Source: JBGAQP01 sp044220635
GTDB taxonomy: Bacteria > Pseudomonadota > Gammaproteobacteria > Burkholderiales > Usitatibacteraceae
Assembly (NCBI GenBank): GCA_044220635.1
Contig: JBGAQP010000005.1
Coordinates: 1 to 64,000 of the forward strand
DNA length: 64,000 nt
Direction: 5' to 3'
The translations under genes were made by a program, and so were the position numbers. Numbering within the stretch: position 1 is the first letter of the stretch; every line of letters begins with the position of its first letter. Positions 9,989 to 18,700 of this stretch are shown in pieces. The notes below the pieces were generated by a model. It saw only the letters and a program-made list of their open reading frames with translations. It did no database searches and was not told where the DNA came from.

Positions 9989-10852
9989 TCAACCCGCGAG
10001 CCGGGCGTCGATCATCGCCGTCGTGAGTACCAGCGTGAGTTGCGCGAGCGACGCGTGGAAGTTGGCCATCGCGGCCTTGCGCCCGGGATTGCGGGCAAGC
10101 GCGAGGCTGGTCCTCAGGAAGAGGACGCCCCCCAGGGTCGCTCCCATCAGGTAGATCCACCCCATCCCGAAGGCGAGGGGCAGGAAGGAGGCGGCCACGA
10201 GCGTCACCGTCCCCGCGAGCACCGCGCGGGCGGCCTTCGCGTCGCCGACCACCACGGGCAGCATCGGCACGCCCGCGGCCTGGTAGTCCTCGCGGCAGGC
10301 GATGGCGAGGCTCCAGAAGTGCGGGGGCGTCCAGAGGAAGAGCACGAGCGCGAGGGCGCCGGCTGACCCGCCCACTTCCGCCGGGCTCACGGCCGTGGCG
10401 CCCGCGAGCACCGCGAAGCTGCCGGCGAGCCCGCCGATGACGATGTTCCACCAGGTGCGGCGCTTGAGCCACACGGTGTAGACCACGCCGTAGAAGAACG
10501 CGCCCAGGAACACGAAGAACGCCGAGAGCGGGTTCACCGCGGCGGCGGTCGCGGCGACCGAGTTGACGAGCAGCAGGGCGATCACCACGAGCCAGAAGGG
10601 CCCGTGCTCGAGCCGGCCGGTGACGAAGGGCCGGGCGCGCGTGCGGCGCATGCGCGCGTCGAGGTCGCGCTCGACGTACTGGTTGAAGGCGCCCGCGGCG
10701 GCGGATGCGAGCACCACCGAGAGGCCGAGGACCGCGGCCTTCCAGCCGGGGAGGGAGCCCGGCTGGACGGCCAGCCCGGCGATCGCGGTGAAGCCGATCA
10801 CCAGGCCGATGCGGAGTTTGAACAGGTCGAAGAAGAGGGCGATCGAGGGCAT
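9989..10852 (-). CDS. ctaB: Protoheme IX farnesyltransferase (heme O synthase)
   Basis: This 287-residue UbiA-family membrane enzyme attaches a farnesyl group to heme B to make heme O. The prenyl-diphosphate binding region NQYVERDLDARMRRTRARP and the second conserved loop YTVWLKRR are both present, with about nine hydrophobic segments, matching the family's normal length. The start at ATG 10852 (MPSIALFFDLFKLRIG) gives the canonical N-terminus. It lies 16 bases after subunit I and nine before the SCO gene. Its presence implies the operon's enzyme carries heme O or heme A. That would be notable if the enzyme is an NO reductase, since classical NO reductases use heme B. Confidence 0.93.
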   Translation of the reverse strand: MPSIALFFDLFKLRIGLVIGFTAIAGLAVQPGSLPGWKAAVLGLSVVLASAAAGAFNQYVERDLDARMRRTRARPFVTGRLEHGPFWLVVIALLLVNSVAATAAAVNPLSAFFVFLGAFFYGVVYTVWLKRRTWWNIVIGGLAGSFAVLAGATAVSPAEVGGSAGALALVLFLWTPPHFWSLAIACREDYQAAGVPMLPVVVGDAKAARAVLAGTVTLVAASFLPLAFGMGWIYLMGATLGGVLFLRTSLALARNPGRKAAMANFHASLAQLTLVLTTAMIDARLAG

Positions 10853-10868
10853 GCGCGGAATGCCTCCA

Positions 10869-12587
10869 TCATGAGAGCGGCCAGACGGTCGAGAGGTACT
10901 TCCAGTTGATGAAGTAGTACAGGACGAAGGACACCAGGAAGACCATGGCGAGGACGAAGGTGCCCGGGGCGACGAAGCCCGCGGCGCCGATGCCGGCATG
11001 GCCGACGGGGGCCGCCACGACCGGCGCGGGCCTCGCCACGCCCTCGCGGACCGGCACGTGCACGAATCCCGGCGTCTGGATCTTCCTGCCGAAGAAGACC
11101 GAGCCCACCGTGATCAGCAGGTACATCACCCCGCCCACGATCGCCGCGAGGCCCGCGATCGCCGTGAGGCCCATCATCAGGTAGGCCGTGCCCGGGAACT
11201 CGTGCGGGAGCACCGCGCCCGAGAAGGCCATGTCCCAGTGCCGGCGCGGCACGCCGAGGGTTCCCGCGCCCATCATGAAGAGCGCGAAGGCGCTCATCCC
11301 CAGCCCGAAGAGGTAGGGCTGCCACTTGGCCATCCCCGGGAACATGAGCTCGCGGCGGAAGAGCGTGGGGATCAGGAAGTAGGTGAGCGACATGAAGGCG
11401 AGCGTGGTGCCCACCACGACGGTCGCGTGGAAGTGCCCCGGCACGTAGAGCGTGTTGTGGATGATGAGGTTCAGCTGCTCCGTGCCCATCATCACGCCCG
11501 AGATGCCGCCCAGGAACCCGAAGCCCAGCAGCGAGATGAACATCCCCGAGAACACGGGGTTGCCCCAGGGGGCCTTCCGGAGCCACTCGAAGAGGCCCTT
11601 GTTGAAGCCCTTCTGGCGCTGCGCGACCTCGATCGCGCCGGGCACCGTGAGGCCGTGCACCATGGAGGCGAGCACCGCGAGGTACATCGCGTAGCTGGTG
11701 TTGAAGATCTTCCAGTTCGAGGTGAGGCCGGGGTCGGCGAGCAGGTGGTGCGCGCTCGCGAGCTGCAGGAAAAGGATGTAGAGCACGAACGCGGCGCGGC
11801 TCACCTTCTCGCTCATGGGCTTCGCGCCGAAGGCGATGGCGGCGATCGCGTACCACACCGAGACGTGGGCCGCGACGTTGATCTGCTGCGAGGAGTGGCC
11901 GAAGCCCCACCACACCGTGCGGTACATGAGCGAGTCGATGTGCGAGACGAGCCCCACGGACCACAGGAAGGTCGGGATCAGGATGATCGCGCCCGCGGCG
12001 ATGGTGAACACCGCGATGATCGCGGCGGTGATCGCCCCGAAGGTCACCAGCGGCACCGAGCCGTTGTAGGTGCGCTCGTTCTTGCCGACGATGAGCGTGC
12101 CGAAGAACACGAAGCAGGCGACGAGGGCGCCCACGGCGAAGAGGATGAGGCCCAGGTAGAACGCCGGGTGCGCGCCCATCGGCACGTAGGAGGTGAACAT
12201 GACGCTGGAATCGCCCTTGAACACGGCGATGTTGTTCACGACCGCGCCGACGATCATCAGCCAGAAGGCGACCCAGGCCACCCTGGGCGTGGCGAGCCGG
12301 CACTTGAGCAGCACCGAGGCGGCGAAGTAGAGCACCGCGATCTCGAAGAAGATGATCCAGAAGACCAGCATGTCGAGGCCGTGCGCCGTGAGCGCGAGGT
12401 AGAACCAGTCGGGCGGCAGCAGCCGAACGGCGGGCCAGCGCGTGAGCGTGACCAGGAGCGCGAGGACCCCGCCGACGAGCAGCGACACGACGCCGGCGAC
12501 GGCGTTCCAGCGGATGAGCTTCTCGGCGGGCTCGTGGTAGACGAGCCCCGTGGAGGGGCAGGTGCGGAAATTGCGGTTCACGGCCAT
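10869..12587 (-). CDS. B-family-like heme-copper subunit I lacking the active-site Tyr (sNOR-like NO reductase candidate)
   Basis: This 572-residue integral membrane catalytic subunit aligns by eye with ba3-type subunit I. H69 (LTAHGLD) is the low-spin heme ligand. CuB ligands are H231 and the H280-H281 pair (ASAHHLLADPG). H385 and H387 (YVPGHFHATV) bind the two hemes. Where ba3 has GHPIVY, with the cross-linked Tyr at +4, this protein reads GHSSQQ, placing Gln at 235. The alternative helix VII position used by cbb3 enzymes (KPMSEK here) also has no Tyr. Loss of this Tyr is characteristic of NO-reducing members of the superfamily. With CuA subunit II and SenC it matches the sNOR type. An O2 reductase with altered chemistry remains possible. 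Confidence 0.88.
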   Translation of the reverse strand: MAVNRNFRTCPSTGLVYHEPAEKLIRWNAVAGVVSLLVGGVLALLVTLTRWPAVRLLPPDWFYLALTAHGLDMLVFWIIFFEIAVLYFAASVLLKCRLATPRVAWVAFWLMIVGAVVNNIAVFKGDSSVMFTSYVPMGAHPAFYLGLILFAVGALVACFVFFGTLIVGKNERTYNGSVPLVTFGAITAAIIAVFTIAAGAIILIPTFLWSVGLVSHIDSLMYRTVWWGFGHSSQQINVAAHVSVWYAIAAIAFGAKPMSEKVSRAAFVLYILFLQLASAHHLLADPGLTSNWKIFNTSYAMYLAVLASMVHGLTVPGAIEVAQRQKGFNKGLFEWLRKAPWGNPVFSGMFISLLGFGFLGGISGVMMGTEQLNLIIHNTLYVPGHFHATVVVGTTLAFMSLTYFLIPTLFRRELMFPGMAKWQPYLFGLGMSAFALFMMGAGTLGVPRRHWDMAFSGAVLPHEFPGTAYLMMGLTAIAGLAAIVGGVMYLLITVGSVFFGRKIQTPGFVHVPVREGVARPAPVVAAPVGHAGIGAAGFVAPGTFVLAMVFLVSFVLYYFINWKYLSTVWPLS

Positions 12588-12602
12588 GGTCGTCGCTCCC
12601 CT

Positions 12603-13151
12603 CTATTTCGGCTTCACGACGTAGAGCTTGCTCGCCATCGTGTGGTGGTTGATGCCGCAATACTCGTTGCAGACGATCGAGTAGGTGCCTTCCTTCGTGG
12701 GCGTGAGCGTGATGACGTGCTCGTAGCCGGGATGGACCTGGACGTTGATGTTCTCGGGCTGCAGCGAGAAGCCGTGCAGCCAGTCGGTCGACATCATGTG
12801 CAGGCGGTAGGTCTTGCCCTCCTCGAGCTCGAGGATCGGCCACCAGGACCACAGGCGCGCTACGAGGTAGACGTCGGAGCCGGGCACGGGGTGCACCACC
12901 GGGATGGCCTGGTCGGTGATCGTGCGCACGGTGTGCTTGTCGACCATGTCCTGGGCCTTCTTGAGGTAGGCCTCGGGGGTCGTGCGGAACGCCTCGTTCG
13001 AGAGGTTCTGCTTACCGTAGACGTGCCAGTACGGCATCATGAAGAACATCACCAGGCACCAGATGAAGGCGATGACGATCCAGGTGCCTTCCACGCGGTC
13101 CAGGGGCTGCTTCCACCAGACGCGCTGGCTCGGGGGTTCGATGGCGCTCAT
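12603..13151 (-). CDS. Heme-copper enzyme subunit II with CuA site
   Basis: This 182-residue protein has one N-terminal membrane helix (about 22-42, EGTWIVIAFIWCLVMFF) and a periplasmic cupredoxin domain. The binuclear CuA ligands are complete: H126 (DWLHGF), C161, E163, C165, H169 and M172 in CNEYCGINHHTM. It should take electrons from a cytochrome c or cupredoxin and pass them to subunit I, 15 bases downstream. A CuA subunit shows that the enzyme is not a standard cNOR or qNOR, which use a heme c subunit or quinol. This is NorS-like if the sNOR assignment holds. Confidence 0.92.
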   Translation of the reverse strand: MSAIEPPSQRVWWKQPLDRVEGTWIVIAFIWCLVMFFMMPYWHVYGKQNLSNEAFRTTPEAYLKKAQDMVDKHTVRTITDQAIPVVHPVPGSDVYLVARLWSWWPILELEEGKTYRLHMMSTDWLHGFSLQPENINVQVHPGYEHVITLTPTKEGTYSIVCNEYCGINHHTMASKLYVVKPK

Positions 13152-13179
13152 GTCTTCTTCTCCGGGATAATGGCCGCGC

Positions 13180-13362
13180 TCACTTGGCGACCGGGATGCC
13201 GACGATCTCCATCACGCCCCACACGATGTAGAGGACGGTGGGCATCGCCACGCCGAGGAACAGGAGCAGGAAGGGGTTGTCGATCAGCTGCTGGAACATC
13301 GGGATCGGCTCGTCGTCGAGCTCGGGTTCGGGCGGCAGGTTGGTCCCGGGTGTGGCGCTCAT
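13180..13362 (-). CDS. Small single-helix subunit (subunit IIa-like)
   Basis: This encodes 60 residues: a Pro/Glu-rich N-terminus (PPEPELDDEPIPMFQQ) and one membrane helix (about 31-55, FLLLFLGVAMPTVLYIVWGV). B-type heme-copper oxidases such as ba3 carry a comparable one-helix subunit IIa, and the position directly before subunit II supports this. The ATG at 13362 is preceded by AAGGGGG at a good distance. An in-frame ATG at 13389 is less well placed. It is the first gene of the operon, with an FNR-type promoter about 55-100 bases upstream. Confidence 0.75.
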   Translation of the reverse strand: MSATPGTNLPPEPELDDEPIPMFQQLIDNPFLLLFLGVAMPTVLYIVWGVMEIVGIPVAK

Positions 13363-13423
13363 GGTGGTCCCCCTTGGAGGTGCGGCCATCGGGCGCCCGG
13401 CCCCTTGCCGGACGCTGCAGGCG

Positions 13424-13465
13424 ATTCTGGGCCGGCCCCCTCCAAAGGAAATTGAACCGTTTCAA
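13424..13465 (-). promoter_or_regulatory. FNR/DNR-type box and -10 for the respiratory operon
   Basis: The box TTGAACCGTTTCAA at 13452-13465 is a perfect TTGAA-N4-TTCAA palindrome. On the minus strand a -10-like CAGAAT lies at 13424-13429. A start near 13417 would put the box centre at -41.5, the class II geometry of FNR/DNR activation. The start codon of the first operon gene is at 13362. On the other strand the box ends only 27 bases before the COX15 gene, so it more likely serves the minus operon. Confidence 0.65.
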
Positions 13466-13491
13466 GAAAAGCCGCCCCGGAGTGTGATGAG

Positions 13492-14574
13492 ATGGATCCC
13501 GTGAACTCCGCCGTCCTGGAAACCCCGCTCGGAAGGGCCGGGAACCCCGGCCGCGAGGCCGGGCGCAAGGCCATCGCCGGGTGGCTGCTCGCCTGCTGCG
13601 CCCTGGTCTTCGCCATGGTCGTGGTGGGCGGGGTGACGCGCCTCACGCACTCGGGGCTCTCGATCGTCGAATGGCAGCCCCTGGTGGGCACGCTCCCGCC
13701 CCTGAACGAGGCGCAGTGGGAGGAGACCTTCGGCAAGTACAAGCTCACCCCGGAGTTCAGGCTGCGAAACCACGACATGACCCTCGAGGGCTTCAAGGGC
13801 ATCTTCTGGTGGGAGTACTTCCATCGGCTCCTCGGGCGCCTGATCGGGGTCGCTTTTCTGGTCCCGTTCCTCTGGTTCCTCGTCCGCCGGAAAGTGGACC
13901 GGCCGCTCGCGTGGAAGCTCGCCGGGATCTTCGTCCTCGGGGGCCTGCAGGGCGCCATGGGCTGGTACATGGTGAAGAGCGGGCTCGTCGCCGACCCCCA
14001 GGTGAGCCAGTTCCGGCTCACCGCCCACCTCGGGCTCGCCTTCCTGATCTACGGGGCGATGTTCTGGGTGGCGCTCGACCTCCTCGCCCCGCCCGCGGGG
14101 GGCGCGCCCCGGGGATTGCGGCGCTTCGCCACCGCGCTCGTCGCGCTCGTCTTCGTGATGGTGCTGAGCGGCGGGCTCGTGGCGGGCATCCGCGCGGGCT
14201 TCGCCTACAACACCTTCCCGCTCATGAACGGGCACTTCATCCCGCCCGAGATCCTGATGATCGAGCCGTGGTGGAAGAACTTCGGCTACAACATGGCCAC
14301 GGTGCAGTTCGACCACCGGCTGATCGCCTGGGTCCTCGCCTTCCTGGTGCCCGCGATCTGGTGGCGCGTGGTGCGCGAGCCGTCCGTCGCGCGGCCGGCG
14401 CGGCTCGCGGCGCACGCGCTCCTCGCCGCGCTCGCCCTGCAGGTCGCCCTGGGGATCGCCACGCTGGTCCTCGTGGTGCCGCTCTCGCTCGCCGCGATCC
14501 ACCAGGGCGGGGCGGTGGTCGTCTTCAGCGCCGCGCTCTGGCTGCGCCACGCGCTTCGCGCCGAACCGCGCTGA
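13492..14574 (+). CDS. ctaA: Heme A synthase, COX15/CtaA family
   Basis: This 360-residue membrane protein oxidises the C8 methyl of heme O to give heme A. Conserved elements are GGVTRLTHSGLSIVEW, the His ligands in EYFHRLLGR and TAHLGLAFL, the long family-specific loop (GFAYNTFPLMNGHFIPPE), QFDHRLIAW and AAIHQGGA. Length and topology (eight helices) match COX15-type enzymes of proteobacteria. It is transcribed divergently from the operon that encodes heme O synthase and the heme-copper subunits. Together they imply that heme A can be made and used by the adjacent enzyme. The ATG at 13492 starts a charged N-terminus ahead of the first helix. Confidence 0.93.
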   Translation: MDPVNSAVLETPLGRAGNPGREAGRKAIAGWLLACCALVFAMVVVGGVTRLTHSGLSIVEWQPLVGTLPPLNEAQWEETFGKYKLTPEFRLRNHDMTLEGFKGIFWWEYFHRLLGRLIGVAFLVPFLWFLVRRKVDRPLAWKLAGIFVLGGLQGAMGWYMVKSGLVADPQVSQFRLTAHLGLAFLIYGAMFWVALDLLAPPAGGAPRGLRRFATALVALVFVMVLSGGLVAGIRAGFAYNTFPLMNGHFIPPEILMIEPWWKNFGYNMATVQFDHRLIAWVLAFLVPAIWWRVVREPSVARPARLAAHALLAALALQVALGIATLVLVVPLSLAAIHQGGAVVVFSAALWLRHALRAEPR

Positions 14575-14690
14575 TCGCCTTCGCGAGCCGCCCGGGGCTC
14601 GACGGGCTCACGCCGGACGCGAATCGTTCCCGCCCGCCCCGTGCTTGTCGAACGGCGAGGCCACGGCGGGCGCCACCCGAACGGCGCGCC

Positions 14691-14870
14691 TCAACATTCG
14701 CGGCAGTGGGTGCGCTCCCAGACCAGGGCGCGCACGGCGAGCTCCGGCGGCTGCGCGGGGAGCGCGGATGGAGACCGCTCGACGATCGCGTCGGTGAGCG
14801 CGACGCCCGCGGCCAGGAACGCCGTGAAGGCGAGTCCGGCCAGGGCGCGGCGGGCGAGGGCGGCGGTCAT
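14691..14870 (-). CDS. Small secreted or membrane protein, 59 residues, ending in HCREC
   Basis: The reading starts MTAALARRALAGLAFTAF, with an N-terminal hydrophobic segment (about 8-25) like a signal anchor. A short polar stretch with three Pro follows, and the protein ends VWERTHCREC, leaving two Cys and a His at the C-terminus. I do not recognise a family. Support for a real gene is the promoter: a perfect TTGAA-N4-TTCAA box at 14931-14944 and TAGATT at 14902-14907 predict a start near 14896, 26 bases before the ATG. The terminal C-x2-C with a neighbouring His could bind a metal or heme (speculative). Confidence 0.5.
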   Translation of the reverse strand: MTAALARRALAGLAFTAFLAAGVALTDAIVERSPSALPAQPPELAVRALVWERTHCREC

Positions 14871-14901
14871 CCGGTGGGCTCCGGGGAAGAGGGGTGACCC
14901 G

Positions 14902-14944
14902 AATCTAGGCCCTCCCCGGGGCCCGCCGCCTTGAACTGGTTCAA
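14902..14944 (-). promoter_or_regulatory. FNR/DNR-type box and -10 upstream of the 59-residue gene
   Basis: TTGAACTGGTTCAA (14931-14944) is a perfect TTGAA-N4-TTCAA palindrome that overlaps the stop codon of the hemerythrin-like gene. On the minus strand TAGATT at 14902-14907 matches -10 at the right spacing for a class II site, with the box centred at about -41.5. Confidence 0.65.
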
Positions 14945-15477
14945 GCGCCGCCGGGCCCGCCGAAGCCGGCGCGTTGGTGGCGCGCCGCGATGGACCGGGC
15001 GATGCGCTCGAGGCGATCGGAGGGCACCAGCCGCAGCAGCCGCTCGAGCTCGCGCTCTTCGCGCCCGAGATGGAGGCGGTAGAGGGCGGCGAAACGCACC
15101 CGGGCCTCGCCGGGCAGGACGGCGTCCAGGCCGTCTGCGAGTCGCGCGAGGGCCGGGCGCAGCGCGAGCCAGAGCGCCGAGAGCTCGCGGTGCTCCACCA
15201 TGAGGCGCGCGACCAGCTCGTAGGCCTGGGACCGCTCGTCGGGGCGCACCGCGGCGGCGAGCAGCGCCGGGAAGACGTCGATCTCCTCGTCGGGCTGGTG
15301 GACCGCGAGCATCAAGTCGAAGAACGCGAGCGCCTTTCGCAGCGGCTCGAGGTCGCGGTCCGCGCGATCGCCGGCGCGCTCGAGGGCCTCCAGGTGGCGC
15401 CCGATGTCGCGATGACAGACGGCGAGCAGTTCCGCCGTGCGCTCGTACGCCGTGGATTCTCGGCTCGTTTCGGGCAC
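14941..15477 (-). CDS. Hemerythrin HHE-domain protein
   Basis: This 178-residue all-helical protein has the spaced His/Glu ligands of a di-iron hemerythrin-like bundle: H22 (CHRDIGRH), H60 (AVHQPDEE with following acidic residues), H96 (MVEHREL) and a final LHLGREEREL helix. Such proteins bind O2 or NO, or help repair Fe-S centres damaged by NO. The GTG start at 15477 is preceded by AGGAGG at ideal distance. An imperfect FNR-type box lies upstream. Its position beside an NO reductase-like operon and a DNR-like regulator supports an NO-related role (inference). Confidence 0.8.
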   Translation of the reverse strand: MPETSRESTAYERTAELLAVCHRDIGRHLEALERAGDRADRDLEPLRKALAFFDLMLAVHQPDEEIDVFPALLAAAVRPDERSQAYELVARLMVEHRELSALWLALRPALARLADGLDAVLPGEARVRFAALYRLHLGREERELERLLRLVPSDRLERIARSIAARHQRAGFGGPGGA

Positions 15478-15501
15478 GCTTCCTCCTGGACTGACCGCGC
15501 A

Positions 15502-15543
15502 AGCTTAGGCAGGCGGGACCACGGGCGGATTAAGGCATTTCAA
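15502..15543 (-). promoter_or_regulatory. Degenerate FNR/DNR-type box before the hemerythrin gene
   Basis: On the minus strand TTGAAATGCCTTAA (15530-15543) has one perfect TTGAA half and one degenerate half. A -10-like TAAGCT at 15502-15507 again places the box centre near -41.5. The spacing repeats that of the two better sites nearby, which is the main reason to report it. Confidence 0.4.
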
Positions 15544-15718
15544 GGAATCGCGGGTTGTTGATCCAGGCCAAGAAGGCGCGGTCGATTGCGGCGGCAGACT
15601 GCCTATGCCGCCCGGGGACCGCGGAATATCCGACACGCGGCGCATTGAACGCGACCCCGCGACCGGCGCAGAATGGACATCCGGCCGCCGGAAGAACGCG
15701 GTGCGGACGGGAGGTTCC

Positions 15719-18700
15719 ATGAGCGCACATGGTCTCCGCTTCCCCGCAGGGCTCGCGAGGATGCTGCTCGTCCTCGCGGCCGCCGCATTCCCGGCGCGGG
15801 CGGCGCCCGGGATCGACGCCGGGGGGGACCACGCGCTCGCCGTGCGCTCCGACGGGCTTGCCGTCGCCTGGGGCAGCGACGCGAACGGCCAGCTCGGCCA
15901 GGGCGCCTTCCTGCAATCGTCCGTTCCCTTCGCGATCGCGGGGCTCGCGGACGTCGCCGCCGTCGCTCCGGGCGAGCGGCATGTGCTCGCGCTCACGCGC
16001 TCGGGGCTCGTCTACGCGTGGGGCGGCAATCTCTTGGGGCAGCTCGGCGACGGCACGCGCGTGGACCGCGTCGTGCCCGCGCGCGTGCCTTCGCTCGCCA
16101 ACGTCGTTGCGATCGCCGCCGGGCCGGCCACCTCGTTCGCGGTGCAGGCCGACGGCTCGCTCTGGGCCTGGGGCGACAACATCCTCGGCGACCTCGGCAT
16201 CCCCGGGAGCGCCTTCTCCACCGACGTCCCGGTGCGCGTCTCCGGCCTCACGGGCGTCGTCGCGGTCGCCGTGTGCCCCGCGCACGCGCTCGCGCTGCTC
16301 CAGGATGGCACGGTATGGGGATGGGGATGGAATCCCGACGGCGCGATCGGCGACGGCACGAGGGAGCCGCGGCTGACGCCGGTGATGGCCCAGGGGATCG
16401 CGGGCGTGTCGGCCATCGCTTGCGGGACCGCCCACTCGCTCGCCGTGACGTCCGACGGCGGCGTCTGGTCGTGGGGCGCCAACGACCAAGGGCAGCTGGG
16501 CGACGGGACGACCACCGACCGGGTGCTTCCCGCGCGGATCCCGTCCCTGCAGGGCGCGACGAAGGTCGCCGCCGGCTTCTCCTTTTCGCTGGCGCTGCGT
16601 GGCGACGGCACCGTGCTCGCGTGGGGATCGAACGCCTTCGGCACGCTCGGCATCGGGTTCACGATCCCCTATGTCCCGCGGCGCACGACGCCCGCCCCGG
16701 TGCCCGGCCTCGCCGGCGCGGCGGCGCTCGCCGCCTCGCAATTCCAGGCGCTCGCGCTCCTCGCGAACGGCACGGCGGTGGGGTGGGGCGACAACGCGCA
16801 GGGCCAGCTCGGCGACGGCACCACGACCGTTCGGGACGCGCCGGTGGCCGTCGCCGGACCCGCGGGCATCGTGGCGCTGGCGACCTTCGAGAACCTCTCT
16901 TTCGCGGTGTACGCGGACGGGACGCTGCGCGGCTTCGGCAGCAACGCGAGCGGGCGGCTCGCGGTGGCGCGCGAGGAAAGCATCGCAGTCCCGATGCCCG
17001 TGCCCGGGCTCTTCGGCGTGACGGCGGTCGCGGCGGGCTACCGCTATTCGCTCGCTGCGAAAAGCGACGGGACGGTGTGGGCCTGGGGCCGCAACGATTC
17101 CGGCAACCTCGGCGACGGCACCGAGACGGACCGCTCGACCCCCGTGCGCGTCGCCGGCCTCACCGACGTCGCCGCGGTCGCCGCGGGCAGCAACTGGTCG
17201 CTCGCGCTCAAGCGCGACGGCACGGTGTGGGCCTGGGGTTTCGGTATGAATTCCTTCCTGCGGCCCGACGGCACCTATTCCGACGGGCTCACGGCGGACC
17301 GGATTCCCGAGCTCTCCGACATCGTCGCCATCGAATCGGGCCTGGGCCACGCGCTCGCGCTCAGGCGCGACGGCACGGTCTGGGCGTGGGGCAACAACAG
17401 CCGCGGCGAGCTCGGCCGCGGCGTGGCGAACTTCGGCGGGCGCGTCCCGCAGGCGGTCCCGGGGCTCGCGAACGTGGTGGCGATCGCCGCGGGCCTGAGC
17501 CAGTCCTTTGCCGTGCGAGCCGACGGAACTCTGTGGGGTTGGGGGGCGAATGCCGATTGCGAGACCTGTCCCTCGCTGCTGGGCGACGGCGGGAGGGCGG
17601 ACCGCTACTCACCTGTGCGCATCCCCGGCGTCGAGGGCGCCGTCGCGGTCTCGACCTCGCTCTTCGGGAGCCACAGCTTCGCCCTGCTCGGCGACGGCAC
17701 CGTCATGGGCTGGGGCTACAACTACTACGGGCAGCTCGGCGACGGCACCGACATCGACCGCTCGACGCCGGTGGCGGCCACGGCGTTGCGCAACATCGCG
17801 GAAGTGGACGCGGGCTCGGACTTCTCCTTCGTGCGCTACGCGGGCGGCGGCGTGCTCGGCTGGGGCTACAACTACCGCGGGCAGGCGGGTGACGGCACCT
17901 TCGCCACGCGCGACACGCCGCAGGTTGTGGTGGGCCCCGCGGGAGCCGGGTACCTCGACCTCACGCCCGAGAACCCGAACGGCATCCAGCCCGAGCGCCT
18001 GCCGGCCTTCGGGCTCTTCGCGACTTCGCGCGGGCCCGAGTCCGCGCCGGTGGTGAACGCCTCCGTCGCCTTCCGTCCCGCGGACGTCGGCAGCACGGGC
18101 GGCGTCTTCGTCTTCGCCGTCGCGCCCGCGAGCCTCGTGCAGCGCGCCGCGCCGGTCGAGCCGATGGTCGTCGGCAAGGCGCGCCGTCGCGACCGCGCGA
18201 AGGCCGATGGCGTCGCTTGCGTGCTCGCGCAACTGAACGCCTCGGGCCAGCTCGTGGGCGTGTCGGCGTCGACGCTGCAGGCCGCAGTCTCGGGCGTGCT
18301 CTCCGCGCAGGGCCAGGCGGTCACGGTGTTGAACGGCATTCCCACCGCGCAGGTGGCGGGGACGACTTTCTTCGTCGGCTACGGCGCGAACGGGCAGGGA
18401 ATGCTCGACGGGGGCACGAACCGCTCGGTGCTGAGCGTGCCCGGCGGCACCGAGTGCAAGCCGCAGCCGCCGCAGACGGGGTGGTGGTGGAACCCGGCCG
18501 AAGGCGGGCGCGGCTTCTCGATCGAGACCTCGGGCAACCGCCTCTTCATGGCGGCGTATCTCTACGACGTCTCCGGGCGCGCGAGCTGGCTCGTCTCGGG
18601 CGGTCCCACCTCGCTCGACGGCTCGCTCTTCACGGGGCGGTTGCTGAGCGTCGCGAACGGCCAGACGCTGGCAGGCGCCTACCGGAAGCCCGCGCCGATC

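Noticed and set aside
14575..14690. Possible terminator hairpin after COX15 (CGAGCC/GGCTCG near 14584-14601)
   Set aside because: The stem is short and there is no T-tract; such stems are frequent by chance at this GC.
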